Assembly (NCBI GenBank): GCA_016699735.1
Contig: CP065008.1
Span: forward strand, 2,542,001-2,606,000
Origin: Alphaproteobacteria bacterium
GTDB taxonomy: Bacteria > Pseudomonadota > Alphaproteobacteria > Micavibrionales > Micavibrionaceae
Direction of reading: 5' to 3'
DNA: 64,000 nt
The notes under the pieces were generated by a model. It did no database searches and had not been told where the DNA came from. It worked only from the letters and a program-made list of their open reading frames with translations. The translations under genes and the position numbers were made by a program. Every line of letters begins with the position of its first letter. The stretch's first letter is position 1. Shown one piece after another: positions 25,375-33,902 of this stretch.

Positions 25375-26344
25375 CTTTCGCTTTACCAATTCTTTCATAT
25401 GTCAGGCGTTTACCGACAACCCCGCGCAGCAGGGTAGCTGTACGGTCTTCATCATTATAGCCCAACGCAGTCCGATTGTTATAGCGAAAATCAAACTCTG
25501 AAAGATAGCGGTGAAGGTGCTTTTCATCACAGTGTTGATAAACACCCTTCATGCCGCGTTTGAAAATCCCGAAAGAGCCTTCGACACTGTTATTGTGCAC
25601 ATTGCCACGCACATATTCTTTATTGGCATGGCGCACACTGTGGTGTTCGGCAACGTGTGCTTCTGCGCCCTTGTATAGCAAGCTTTCGTCTGTATGAAGG
25701 TGGCTTTCTTTTGCAACATTTTCAACAACGATACGGGCCACTGTAGCCTTATCAGCACGATCAACATGGAAAGATCGGATTTTGCCTCCACGCTCTACGA
25801 GAGACACAATAGCGCATTTATGTGCGCGTTTTGCGCCCCCTTTGCCTGCGGGGTATGGGGTTCCCCAAGCATTGTGAGTAGGGGCTGGACCTGATTTGTT
25901 GCCGTAATAAGTTTCATCAGCCTCTACAATTTTACCTTCACCACCAAGCAAATCAAAAGCACCATCGCGCATTGCCTCACGGATACGGTGTGACAAAAAC
26001 CAAGCAGACTTCAGGGTAATGCCGAGTGTACGATGAAGCTGATTAGCACTTACACCTTTCTTGCTTGATGAAATCAGGAACATGGCCTGTAACCAGACGT
26101 GTAGCTTGATGTGGCTGGATTCAAAGATTGTGCCGACTTTTACTGTGAAGGGTTTGCGGCACTCATAGCATTTGTAAACACCAATGCGAACTTTGTTCTT
26201 GCTGTCTGATTTGCTGTTTAAAGCACCAGAGCGATCTACTGTCCCACAGTGAGGGCATATCCGACCATCGGCCCAAAGTCTGGCTTCAACAAAAGCGTAA
26301 GCTGCTTTTTCATCATGGAAGTGTGCTTGGTTCAATACAGACAT
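25349..26344 (-). CDS. IS1595-family (ISXO2-like) transposase
   Basis: A 331-residue DDE transposase. The N-terminal zinc ribbon has ICPHCG (about 29-34) paired with CYEC (about 59-62). The catalytic core shows VEADETYYGNK (first Asp, about 142), HTDESLLYKG (second Asp) and NNSVEGSFGIFKRG (Asn/Glu of the DDE/N variant). The frame is intact, so the element may be active. It is transcribed toward the left end, downstream of a leader peptide and two hairpins. Confidence 0.92.
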   Translation of the reverse strand: MSVLNQAHFHDEKAAYAFVEARLWADGRICPHCGTVDRSGALNSKSDSKNKVRIGVYKCYECRKPFTVKVGTIFESSHIKLHVWLQAMFLISSSKKGVSANQLHRTLGITLKSAWFLSHRIREAMRDGAFDLLGGEGKIVEADETYYGNKSGPAPTHNAWGTPYPAGKGGAKRAHKCAIVSLVERGGKIRSFHVDRADKATVARIVVENVAKESHLHTDESLLYKGAEAHVAEHHSVRHANKEYVRGNVHNNSVEGSFGIFKRGMKGVYQHCDEKHLHRYLSEFDFRYNNRTALGYNDEDRTATLLRGVVGKRLTYERIGKAKDAREKATA

Positions 26345-26463
26345 GGCTATCTCCTATCCCAGTAATGTAGCCTATTATGCTTGAGCGGTCAAGCAATATC
26401 TCACAAGGGTTATGTGAATCTGGAAAATCATTGAATTTTTAGTACTAGGGGGGTATAAGTAAA

Positions 26464-26489
26464 GAAGCCGAAGCGAAAGCTCCGGCTTC
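26464..26489 (-). terminator. Hairpin with terminator features ahead of the transposase
   Basis: On the minus strand an 11-bp stem (one G-U pair) with a 4-base loop is followed by a T-rich run. It lies between the leader peptide and the transposase start, so it could attenuate transposase transcription. Confidence 0.55.
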
Positions 26490-26521
26490 AGTGATCCCGT
26501 AAGGAAGATCGCCAAATCACC

Positions 26522-26565
26522 AAGGCCTGAAAGCTTTTCCGTCGAAGGGGTAGCTTTCAGGCCTT
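26522..26565 (+). terminator. Strong 14-bp hairpin with T tract on the plus strand
   Basis: Perfect inverted repeat (26522-26535 with 26552-26565) with a 16-base loop, followed by T residues on the plus strand, where it resembles a terminator. On the minus strand the same RNA would fold right at the leader-peptide stop codon (26557-26559), which could couple its translation to folding. Confidence 0.6.
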
Positions 26566-26625
26566 TTTGTTACCGGCCCCTACGCGGGCGATTATGCGCG
26601 TGAGGCCTATTGCTCTTCTGGTCAT
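26557..26625 (-). CDS. Putative 22-residue leader peptide upstream of the transposase
   Basis: A short ORF (starts MTRRAIGLTRIIARV, ends GNKKA) with a textbook AAGGAG ribosome-binding site nine bases before the ATG, so translation is plausible despite its size. Its stop codon lies within the 26522-26565 hairpin. It is basic, with four Arg and two Lys. The arrangement resembles a translated leader controlling a downstream gene. Confidence 0.5.
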   Translation of the reverse strand: MTRRAIGLTRIIARVGAGNKKA

Positions 26626-26670
26626 GGTTTCAACTCCTTCAAAGCAGTTTAAACAACCTATTGGCATAAG

Positions 26671-26720
26671 GTCAATAAGAATTTTGATAAAAAATCAATA
26701 AAAACGATTTTCTTATTGAC
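26671..26720. promoter_or_regulatory. Divergent promoter region with 11-bp inverted repeat
   Basis: GTCAATAAGAA (26671-26681) and its reverse complement (26710-26720) face each other 28 bases apart. Each arm carries a TTGAC that could be the -35 element of a promoter pointing outward, toward the leader peptide/transposase on one side and the 271-residue passenger on the other. This symmetry suggests one regulator controls both. Confidence 0.45.
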
Positions 26721-26767
26721 TCAACTTTCTTTGTTGTGCTATTCGTCTATGTATAAGGAGACAAATC

Positions 26768-27583
26768 ATGTCAGAAGATGCTCAACAAGAAGTAAGTGGT
26801 CTTGCTACGCGGGATCGAAGCCCTGCTTTTCCATTTATTTCTCTAAAAGCCGCGATTGAACGATTGGGGCAATTAGAAAGTAAATTTGGTCGCCATCCAA
26901 CCCCCATCGGAAAAGTTGGTCTTGCTTGGGATATGAAAGAAAACAGTAGTCAAGCTGGTCAAACAATTGCTGCCCTTAAATACTTTGGTTTGGTCGATTA
27001 TGAGGGTGCCGGAAAAGATCGTAAAGCTGTTATTACAGAAGATGGGCGTAACTATTTGCGGGCGCAACAGGATGAAATAAAGAAAAAAATATTAAAGAAG
27101 GCTGCTCTTTCCCCCAAAGAAATAGCCAAATTCTGGGCTTTATGGGGCACAGATCGTCCGCATGAGGCTGTATGCCTAGACCAATTAGTTATTGACTACA
27201 AATACAACGAAAAGTCTGCTCGCCAGTTTATAAAAGTTTATGACGACACTATTGCCTTTTCAGGACTCGCGTTTTCTGATAAAGTAGTGCCTATTGATGA
27301 AAACAATGGCGAAAGCGAAGATGGGAATAAAACTAAAACAAATCAATCGGATAGTGATGAAAAACCGCCACTTTCGCCTCCGCCCTCAAGCAAAGGAAAG
27401 ACTTTAATGGCTGGCGAACGTGTATTACAAGATGGTATTTTGTCACAAAACGCCACTTATCGTATTATAGTAAGTGGAAAAATCGGACCTAAAGAGATAG
27501 ATCGGCTTATAAAAAAGCTGGAAGTTGATAAAGAAATTTTGGCGGAACCAGCCGAAGATGACGACTTTAGCGATATTGCTTAG
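26768..27583 (+). CDS. Passenger protein of the IS1595-family element, winged-helix-like, function unknown
   Basis: A 271-residue protein with a good AAGGAG ribosome-binding site. Residues 20-100 look like a winged-helix domain (helical FISLKAAIERLGQLESKFG, then GQTIAALKYFGLVDYEG and a beta-wing VITEDGRNYL). Residues 105-170 are helical. A disordered acidic/Ser/Pro linker (about 178-215) leads to a C-terminal segment resembling a small dimerisation domain (ATYRIIVSGKIGPKEIDRLIKK) and an acidic tail. Not recognised as a named family. It could regulate transposition or confer a cargo function. Confidence 0.75.
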   Translation: MSEDAQQEVSGLATRDRSPAFPFISLKAAIERLGQLESKFGRHPTPIGKVGLAWDMKENSSQAGQTIAALKYFGLVDYEGAGKDRKAVITEDGRNYLRAQQDEIKKKILKKAALSPKEIAKFWALWGTDRPHEAVCLDQLVIDYKYNEKSARQFIKVYDDTIAFSGLAFSDKVVPIDENNGESEDGNKTKTNQSDSDEKPPLSPPPSSKGKTLMAGERVLQDGILSQNATYRIIVSGKIGPKEIDRLIKKLEVDKEILAEPAEDDDFSDIA

Positions 27584-27729
27584 TCTTTATTCCAACGGGA
27601 TTCTGCGGCTTTTTTTGCAATGGCCTTACGCTGTTCTGGTGTAAGGCTTTTTGCACGAGCCTTTCCACCTTTCAGGCCACCTAATCTACCCAAAGCGACA
27701 GCGGCTGGATTTTTCTCTTTATCTTTCAT
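27580..27729 (-). CDS. Small KGGK-type basic protein in the IS element
   Basis: A 49-residue ORF starting MKDKEKNPAAVALGRLGGLK and ending ESRWNKD. The GRLGGLKGGKARA and LTPEQRKAIAKKAAESRW pattern is a recurrent motif of small basic bacterial proteins that I associate with nucleic-acid binding, though not with a defined function. It overlaps the end of the passenger gene by four bases on the opposite strand and stays inside the element. Confidence 0.65.
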   Translation of the reverse strand: MKDKEKNPAAVALGRLGGLKGGKARAKSLTPEQRKAIAKKAAESRWNKD

Positions 27730-27785
27730 CCCACCAGCTTACTTGAACGGTCAAGCATTTTCAAGGGCTTAGTGAAAAATCAGAC

Positions 27786-27818
27786 TGGGTACGGGAAATA
27801 TAACATTGGGATAATATT
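27786..27818. repeat. Right inverted repeat and target duplication of the IS1595-family element
   Basis: 25-bp right inverted repeat (27786-27810) followed by the second ATAATATT copy (27811-27818). Confidence 0.9.
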
Positions 27819-28091
27819 CCTAATAAAAAATCTGATATAAGTACAGTCTCTGGGCAGACTCAGAGATGCGATGTTCCTATTCCGTCTGGATGAAGAATAT
27901 TTTCTGGTTTTCGGCTAGTTTGCTGACTGATCCAAAACGGTTAAGGTTGGTATCACAAGCAGGACAGAATGCAAAAACAGACAGCTTGGCTTCAAATCAG
28001 AAAACAAAATCTGTTACATTTTCTGTCTGAAAAGACCTCTGCAAAAAGTATAGAATTTTTTGCTTTCACCAACTTTAACGATCATCAAGAC

Positions 28092-28167
28092 TGGCGTCCC
28101 CTACGGGATTCGAACCCGTGTCGCCTCCGTGAAAGGGAGGTGTCCTAGGCCTCTAGACGAAGGGGAC
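28092..28167 (-). tRNA. tRNA-Glu (anticodon TTC)
   Basis: The minus strand folds as a 76-base tRNA: 7-bp acceptor stem GTCCCCT with AGGGGAC, D-arm region TCTAGAGGCCTAGGA, anticodon stem around CTTTCAC (TTC, Glu), T-arm GGGTTCGAATCCC, discriminator G and an encoded CCA end. The roughly 270-base AT-rich stretch between the IS element and this gene shows no other gene. Confidence 0.95.
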
Positions 28168-28328
28168 GCACTAGGAAAGTTTGGAAATGCTTTATAATCG
28201 GTCTGCCCCCCCGAAATCAAGCCTTTCTTTTCAGGGTAAAAGCTTTTTGGGCCTGCCCTTGTAACCGTTCGCGCACGACGGCAGAATAGACAGACAGGAA
28301 AACACTATACGCCGGTAAGGAAAACCCC

Positions 28329-28931
28329 ATGGACACGTTTCAGGCCATCCGCGAACGCCGTTCCCTCAAACATTACGATCTCGCCCACCGGCTTACGCAG
28401 GAAGAAGAAGACAAGCTTCTCGACCTCGCCATGCAGGCGCCCTCCTCCTTCAATATCCAGCACTGGCGGCTGGTCAAGGTGAGCAACCCAGACCTGAGAA
28501 AACAAATCCGTGCCGCCGCCGCCGATCAGGCGCAGGTCACCGAGGCCTCGCTTCTGTTTGTCATTACAGCCGATGTCAAGGCGTGGGAGAAAAACCCGCA
28601 GCGTTACTGGCGTAACGCCCCGCAGACCGTGCAGGACGTCCTCGTCCCGTGGATGAAGCCTTTTTATGAGGGCAAGGAACAGCTGCAGCGGGACGAAGCC
28701 ATGCGCTCTGTCGGTTTCATCGCCCAGACCATGATGCTGGCCGCCAAGGCCATGGGCTATGACTCATGCCCGATGATCGGCTTTGATGCCGATAAGGTCG
28801 CCCAGCTCATCAACCTGCCGCAGGACCATGTGATCGGCATGATGCTGGCCATCGGCAAGGCCACCAAGCCCGCCTGGCCCAAGCCGGGTTTTATCGAGCG
28901 CAAGGAGATGGTCATTGAAAATAAATTTTAG
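28329..28931 (+). CDS. Nitroreductase-family FMN oxidoreductase
   Basis: A 200-residue cytosolic flavoprotein of the NfsB/FRase family. The N-terminal FMN-binding signature RERRSLKHYD, the APSSFNIQHWR segment and the late GMMLAIGKATK stretch are diagnostic; length is typical. It would reduce nitroaromatics or quinones with NAD(P)H, but the physiological substrate is unknown. Good ribosome-binding site (AAGGA, eight bases). It stands alone downstream of tRNA-Glu. Confidence 0.88.
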   Translation: MDTFQAIRERRSLKHYDLAHRLTQEEEDKLLDLAMQAPSSFNIQHWRLVKVSNPDLRKQIRAAAADQAQVTEASLLFVITADVKAWEKNPQRYWRNAPQTVQDVLVPWMKPFYEGKEQLQRDEAMRSVGFIAQTMMLAAKAMGYDSCPMIGFDADKVAQLINLPQDHVIGMMLAIGKATKPAWPKPGFIERKEMVIENKF

Positions 28932-29047
28932 AATATTATGAAAAAATACTCCGGTTTTTCTTTATAAGAAACCGAATAATCCATGGAAAATCCGCTGCGC
29001 CGGAGATAAAATCGCCTCCCTGATATATGATTTTCGGAGCACGGATA

Positions 29048-30937
29048 ATGGGTCTGCACAAGGCTGACAAGAAGAGTGAGGAATCAAAAGCTTACTATCA
29101 GGAAGCGGTGTCATGCATAAAGAAACAGGATTTCGTAAACGCAGAAAAAAACCTGCTTGCGTCTATTAACTGCCACCCTTCCGCGGATGCCTATCATAAT
29201 CTCGGGGTTCTGAGATTTATGCAGGGCAAAGCCGAAGAAGCCCTGCAACACCTGCACTCCGCTGTCATGATTGATCCGGCCTACGATGAATCCTACGCCA
29301 CCGGAATGCGGATCATGCGCCAGCAGGGCAACATCCCCCGGGCGATAGAATACTGCGCCATGGCCATAAAGGCGGCCCCAGCCAAGGGCGCACACAAGGC
29401 GGAGTTCATAAGCCTGATCAGCAATATGAAATTTATGGCCTTCAGCCCGGATATAAAACAACTGATATCTTTATGCATGGAAAACGGCGATCAGGACAGT
29501 GAGCGCCTTCAAAATGCCTGGATGAGCCTATACCGCCTGGATCCCCTCCACGCCCCGCTCGTCAACATCGCCAAACAGGAAGACTTTAAGACCTTCGAAA
29601 AGGCCATGGGAAAACTTAAAGACCTAGCCCCTCTGAACGACCGCTTCTTTACGCTTGGCCTCGAGAATATGGGGTTTAGTGATCTTGCTTTTGAGCGGTT
29701 TTTGACGCATTTGCGCCACCTGCTTCTGAAAGATTATTCATCAAACAGCGCAAAAAGATTCGGATTGAAATACCTCTCCTTTGTCGCGGCTCTGGCAACC
29801 TACTGCTTTTACACGGAGTTTATTTTTCACTGCGGGGAAGAAGAAAATGCATGGTTGAACGATTTGCAGGCAAAGGTGGAATCCGGCCCGAACCTGTCGG
29901 AAGCGTTATATGCACTGTGTCTTCTGGGCTGTTACCGGCCCTTGCACAAACATCCGCGGGCGCAGGATTTTCTGCAAGCCTCTGAACAACGGCCCGAACT
30001 CAAAAACTTTACCCTTTATGTCCTGCGCCAGCCCCTGACGGAGCAGGATCTCAGGAAGTCCATCCCCCCGATCACGGATATACAGGCCGGAACCTCCAGC
30101 GAGGTTCAGAAGCAATACGAGGAATTCCCCTACCCCCGCTGGCGCATCTTGCTGAATGTCAAAAAGCCCGAGGCTCTCAATCAATTCAAGGAAACGGATG
30201 AGTTGAAGATTCTGATCGCGGGATCGGGAACGGGGAAGGAAGCGCTTGTCTATGCGAAGCTTTTCCCGAAGGCGGATATTCTGGCGATTGACCTGAGCCT
30301 CACCAGCCTGTCCTACGCCCGGCGTATCGCGAACGAAAACAACCTGTCGAACGTGACGTTTCGTCAGGCGGATATCCTTCTTCTCGGGTCGGTTCTTAAA
30401 CGCGAATACGACATCATCGTCTCCTGCGGTGTTCTCCACCACCTGAAAGAACCCGAAACGGGACTCGGCATACTGGTCAGCCTCCTAAAACCCGGCGGCA
30501 TCATGCATCTGGCCTTCTACAGCGAAATCGCCCGCCAAGGCTTCGTAGCGGCGCAAAAGATAATTAAGGAAAAAAACTACGGCCACGACGCGCAGTCCAT
30601 TCGCAAGTTTCGCGCCGATATGCACAGGCTTCTAAAAAAGAACGACTATGAATCGATCATCTACTCACATGACTATTATTTCACTTCCGAGTGCCGCGAT
30701 CTTCTCTTTCATGTCATGGAGCACCGCCTGACAATACCCCAGCTTTCGCAGATGCTGGACAGCGTGAAGCTTGAATTTCTGAGCTTCAGCGACCTCGGGG
30801 GCAACATGATGCAAATCTATGACCGGAATTTTCCTCAGGATCCCCAGCGGACAAATCTGGAAAACTGGGACAAGCTGGAACGGCAATATCCCGCGATGTT
30901 CCGCAAAATGTATCAGTTCTGGGCCAAAAAACCCTGA
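29048..30937 (+). CDS. TPR-repeat protein fused to a SAM-dependent methyltransferase
   Basis: About 629 residues; the ATG at 29048 has GGAG eight bases upstream, better than the ATG at 29027. The N-terminal 110 residues contain TPR units (AYHNLGVLRFMQGKAEEAL, AIEYCAMAIKAAP). A helical middle region (about 130-330) follows. A class I methyltransferase domain starts near 370: motif I is ILIAGSGTGKEALVYAK, then the acidic ILAIDLS, and VSCGVLHHLKEP marks a small-molecule or protein methyltransferase. The substrate is unknown. TPR-methyltransferase fusions are found in bacteria in glycan and protein modification loci, but nothing nearby identifies the target. Confidence 0.8.
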   Translation: MGLHKADKKSEESKAYYQEAVSCIKKQDFVNAEKNLLASINCHPSADAYHNLGVLRFMQGKAEEALQHLHSAVMIDPAYDESYATGMRIMRQQGNIPRAIEYCAMAIKAAPAKGAHKAEFISLISNMKFMAFSPDIKQLISLCMENGDQDSERLQNAWMSLYRLDPLHAPLVNIAKQEDFKTFEKAMGKLKDLAPLNDRFFTLGLENMGFSDLAFERFLTHLRHLLLKDYSSNSAKRFGLKYLSFVAALATYCFYTEFIFHCGEEENAWLNDLQAKVESGPNLSEALYALCLLGCYRPLHKHPRAQDFLQASEQRPELKNFTLYVLRQPLTEQDLRKSIPPITDIQAGTSSEVQKQYEEFPYPRWRILLNVKKPEALNQFKETDELKILIAGSGTGKEALVYAKLFPKADILAIDLSLTSLSYARRIANENNLSNVTFRQADILLLGSVLKREYDIIVSCGVLHHLKEPETGLGILVSLLKPGGIMHLAFYSEIARQGFVAAQKIIKEKNYGHDAQSIRKFRADMHRLLKKNDYESIIYSHDYYFTSECRDLLFHVMEHRLTIPQLSQMLDSVKLEFLSFSDLGGNMMQIYDRNFPQDPQRTNLENWDKLERQYPAMFRKMYQFWAKKP

Positions 30938-31033
30938 ATGACTGCTCTTGAAAGTTCGTGGTTGAATTTCATTTCTTGAAATGAGAAAATCAGTTATTAT
31001 ACATAATCAACAAAAAGTCAAAGATAGAGAAAA

Positions 31034-31306
31034 ATGGACGAAGACAAACCGAAAAGCCGATTGGGCAGGATCGCGGATATGAAGCTCGGCGATTATATGG
31101 CTCTGCAAACGCAGCGTATTGGCGAAGGCCTCCCCTCGACGGAGGGCGAAGCGCCAACCGCAAAGACGGAAACGGCGGACGCAGGCGCCGGAAATTCAAG
31201 ACTTCAGCATCTGGCCGGAATGACTGCCACTGATGTCAGAAACCTCAAGTTCGAAGAAGCCCCGCCATCCGGCGAGGCTCCCTCCGCTTACGATCTTTCC
31301 GGCTGA
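31034..31306 (+). CDS. Hypothetical 90-residue hydrophilic protein
   Basis: Not recognised. Starts MDEDKPKSRLGRIADMKLGD. It is rich in Glu, Ala and Gly with a Pro/Thr-rich middle and no signal peptide or membrane segment, so probably largely disordered. It ends two bases before the convergent RTX gene. The ribosome-binding site is weak. Confidence 0.45.
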   Translation: MDEDKPKSRLGRIADMKLGDYMALQTQRIGEGLPSTEGEAPTAKTETADAGAGNSRLQHLAGMTATDVRNLKFEEAPPSGEAPSAYDLSG

Positions 31307-31308
31307 GG

Positions 31309-32640
31309 TTAGACCCAGTCGGTGTTGAGGATCGGCTGATCCGCCACCAGATGCCCGGAGGCCAGCAGCCCGTCCACGGTCAGCCCCGCATGATCGCCCG
31401 CCAGAACGGCCAGCGGCGACCAATACTCTCCCGACCCGTCGGCACGAAACTTGATATCCGTGCGCGTATCGTCCCTGTAAAACAGACGAACGAAGTCGTT
31501 GATATCGCTGGTCAGGGCGTCGTAACCGTCCAGAACGTCGCTGATGTTGATGACGTCCTCCTGCACGTTGAAATCCTCGATCCGGTGCGCCTTGACGTCA
31601 TAGGAACCGTAAAAGGCGAAAGTATCAGCGCCCTCTCCCCCGAACATGATGTTCTGCCCGTAGGACGACCCGGCCAGGATATCATCGCCGCCGTCCCCGT
31701 ACAGCAGGTCGCGGCCACTACCGCCGATGAGAAGGTCTTTATCCTCGCCCCCATGCAGTTTGTCGCGGTGGGACGGGTCGCCGCCGCCCCGGTCATCGGC
31801 AATCAGGATGTCCGCGCCAAAGCCGCCCTTCAGTTCGTCGCTGCCCGCGCCGCCATAGAGCGTATCGTTGCCGTCTTCGCCTTCAAGATAGTCGGCGCCG
31901 CCCCCGCCATGGAGTTCATCGTCACCGGACCCTCCATAGGAACGGTCATCGCCATCACCGCTATTCAGGACATCATTGCCCGAGCCGCTGTGCAGGGAGT
32001 TATTGCCGTTCCCCGCATAGATGGTGTCGTTCCCGGCATTGCCGATGACTCTGTCGTTGCCGTCGCCGAAGATGAAAAGATCGTCGCCGCTATCGCCCCA
32101 ACCAAGGTTGTCGCCATAATTATCGTAAATAATGTCGTCGCCGTGCCCACCGATCAGACCGTCATTCCCTGCCCCCCCGCACAGGACGTCGTCACCGGGG
32201 CCGCCCCTGATACCAAATCCGTAGGGATAGCTATTATCCGATGGCCCCGGGAACAGCCAGTCATCGCCGCTGCCGCCAGTAATCGAATCGTTTCCTTCAT
32301 TGCCGAAAATGACGTCCGGCCCTTCGGCACCGGACAGGTCGTCATCCCCCTCGCGCCCGTAAATCACATTATGCCCGTCAACGGCATAAATATTGTCATT
32401 GCCCCCTCCGGCATCGATAAAGTCGTTGTCGTCGGACGTACGAAGTTCATTATCCTCCGGCCCCAGAACGACAACATTCTGATAATCATAGGACGGATCG
32501 TTCCAGAAATAGTGGAGCAGCGTATCCGTAGCGGTGTTATAGGAAAGCTCGCGGATCAGGCGACCGGAAACGGCCGGATCATAAGCCTGGATCAAAATCT
32601 CCCCGGTCAGGTTGTTGTAGGAAAAGCTCGGACGGGTCAT
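31309..32640 (-). CDS. RTX calcium-binding protein, type I secretion substrate
   Basis: About 443 residues from an ATG at 32640 with AGGAG eight bases upstream. The N-terminal 65 residues resemble nothing specific; residues 65-330 consist almost wholly of GGxGxDxxx nonapeptides (for example GGAGNDGLIGGHGDD and YGGAGSDELKGG). A C-terminal domain (ADTFAFYGSYD onward, IEDFNVQEDVINISDVL) is typical of type I secretion targets. No catalytic domain is visible, so it may be a structural matrix or adhesive protein. Convergent with the 90-residue ORF. Confidence 0.85.
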   Translation of the reverse strand: MTRPSFSYNNLTGEILIQAYDPAVSGRLIRELSYNTATDTLLHYFWNDPSYDYQNVVVLGPEDNELRTSDDNDFIDAGGGNDNIYAVDGHNVIYGREGDDDLSGAEGPDVIFGNEGNDSITGGSGDDWLFPGPSDNSYPYGFGIRGGPGDDVLCGGAGNDGLIGGHGDDIIYDNYGDNLGWGDSGDDLFIFGDGNDRVIGNAGNDTIYAGNGNNSLHSGSGNDVLNSGDGDDRSYGGSGDDELHGGGGADYLEGEDGNDTLYGGAGSDELKGGFGADILIADDRGGGDPSHRDKLHGGEDKDLLIGGSGRDLLYGDGGDDILAGSSYGQNIMFGGEGADTFAFYGSYDVKAHRIEDFNVQEDVINISDVLDGYDALTSDINDFVRLFYRDDTRTDIKFRADGSGEYWSPLAVLAGDHAGLTVDGLLASGHLVADQPILNTDWV

Positions 32641-32793
32641 AACGAAAACTCCTTTGAATATGTTTTTGTGAATGGAAGGATTCCTACGCCACCCCATTTT
32701 ATTTTGCCTTGACCGAGGTCAAAACACGGCCACGCGCCTTGCCGTTCCGCCCCTAGTGAAATAGGATATCAGCCACGCAACAAGGGAAAGCTC

Positions 32794-33735
32794 ATGAGTT
32801 CAGGTTTACTGGCCCTCCTCGACGACATCGCCGCGATCGTCAAGGTCACCGCCGCCACGATCGACGATGTCGCGCTTCAGGCCGCGAAGGCCAGTTCGAA
32901 GGCCGCCGGAGTCGTCATCGACGATGCCGCCGTCACGCCGAAATATGTTGTAGGCCTCAGCCCCTCCCGCGAGCTTCCGATCATCTGGAACATCGCCAAG
33001 GGTTCTCTCAAAAACAAACTTGTGGTTCTCCTGCCCGCCATGCTGGTGCTTGGCACCTTCGCGCCGTGGGCGGTTGCACCCCTTCTGGCGTTCGGCGGCG
33101 CCTTCCTGTGCTTCGAAGGCTATGAAAAACTGCACCATATCGTCCATGTCTGGCTTCACGGGGAGGAACATCATCAGGACGAGGAAATCGAAATCATCAC
33201 CCCCGAAGAGCTGGAAAAAATCCGCACCACCGGAGCCATCCGCACCGACTTCATTCTGTCTGCGGAAATCATGGCCATCGCCTACGCGGTCGTTGCGGCA
33301 GAGCCATTCCTGATCCAATTTGGGGTGCTTCTGTTCGTGGCCCTGGCCATCACGGGCGGTGTTTACGGCTTCGTCGGCTTCATCGTGAAGATGGACGATA
33401 TCGGCCTCCATCTGGCGCAGGATCAATACCACAAGGCCATGCAGAAAGTCGGTCGCGCCATGATCAAGGGAATGCCCGCCCTGCTCGTCGCGCTCAGCTA
33501 TATCGGCACCGCCGCGATGCTCTGGGTCGGCGGCGGCATCATTATCCACGCCATCCCCGTACTTCACCATGAAATGCAGCATCTGGTCCACGGCCTGCAT
33601 CTGGAGGGTCTGGCCGCGTGGGGACTCGAAGCGTCATTGAGCCTGATCTTCGGGATCGTCATCGGCTTCTTCGTCGTCCAGATCGTCGAGCGCACGAAAA
33701 AATACTGGCCTGAAAAAGCGCCTACAGCCGAATAA
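32794..33735 (+). CDS. DUF808 (YedI-like) inner-membrane protein
   Basis: A 313-residue membrane protein. The opening MSSGLLALLDDIAAIVKVTA and the VTPKYVVGLSPSRELPIIW segment are characteristic of the DUF808/YedI family. About five membrane segments are visible (near residues 75-95, 170-205, 230-255 and 280-300). Function unknown. Ribosome-binding site AAGGGA. A 167-base AT-rich gap separates it from the giant surface gene. Confidence 0.88.
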   Translation: MSSGLLALLDDIAAIVKVTAATIDDVALQAAKASSKAAGVVIDDAAVTPKYVVGLSPSRELPIIWNIAKGSLKNKLVVLLPAMLVLGTFAPWAVAPLLAFGGAFLCFEGYEKLHHIVHVWLHGEEHHQDEEIEIITPEELEKIRTTGAIRTDFILSAEIMAIAYAVVAAEPFLIQFGVLLFVALAITGGVYGFVGFIVKMDDIGLHLAQDQYHKAMQKVGRAMIKGMPALLVALSYIGTAAMLWVGGGIIIHAIPVLHHEMQHLVHGLHLEGLAAWGLEASLSLIFGIVIGFFVVQIVERTKKYWPEKAPTAE

Positions 33736-33902
33736 TCTTTATTCTATTCCATGCTGCACAAAAGTGTGGGTAATGATTTTCTAATATAAAATGGGGATAA
33801 ATGTTCCCATCGTCCGGGTTCGTGCAGATTCTCGTTTCGCCCATGTTAAATAAAAAGTGAGCAATAAAATATAACTAAAATACTGCAAGTTTCTTAAATC
33901 TC

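Larger units (their letters stand above)
25187..27810 (-). mobile_element. Complete IS1595-family element with passenger genes (2,624 bp)
   Basis: Both ends are visible: a 25-bp terminal inverted repeat (25187-25211 and 27786-27810, one mismatch, starting CCCAAT and ending CGTACCCA) flanked by the 8-bp direct repeat ATAATATT (25179-25186 and 27811-27818). Eight-base duplications fit IS1595. It carries a transposase and overlapping 49-residue ORF, a leader peptide, a 271-residue passenger and a second 49-residue ORF. It is more AT-rich than the flanks and sits in the gap between algD and tRNA-Glu. All frames are intact. Confidence 0.92.

Noticed and set aside
25349..26344. Transposase as part of the alginate locus history (composite transposon around the alginate genes)
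   Set aside because: Both ends and the target duplication of the element lie within 2.6 kb, and no second copy is seen on the other side of the alginate genes.
31351..32712. Plus-strand open frame of 453 codons antisense to the second RTX gene
   Set aside because: Same effect of RTX nonapeptide codons on the opposite strand; no ribosome-binding site or domain.
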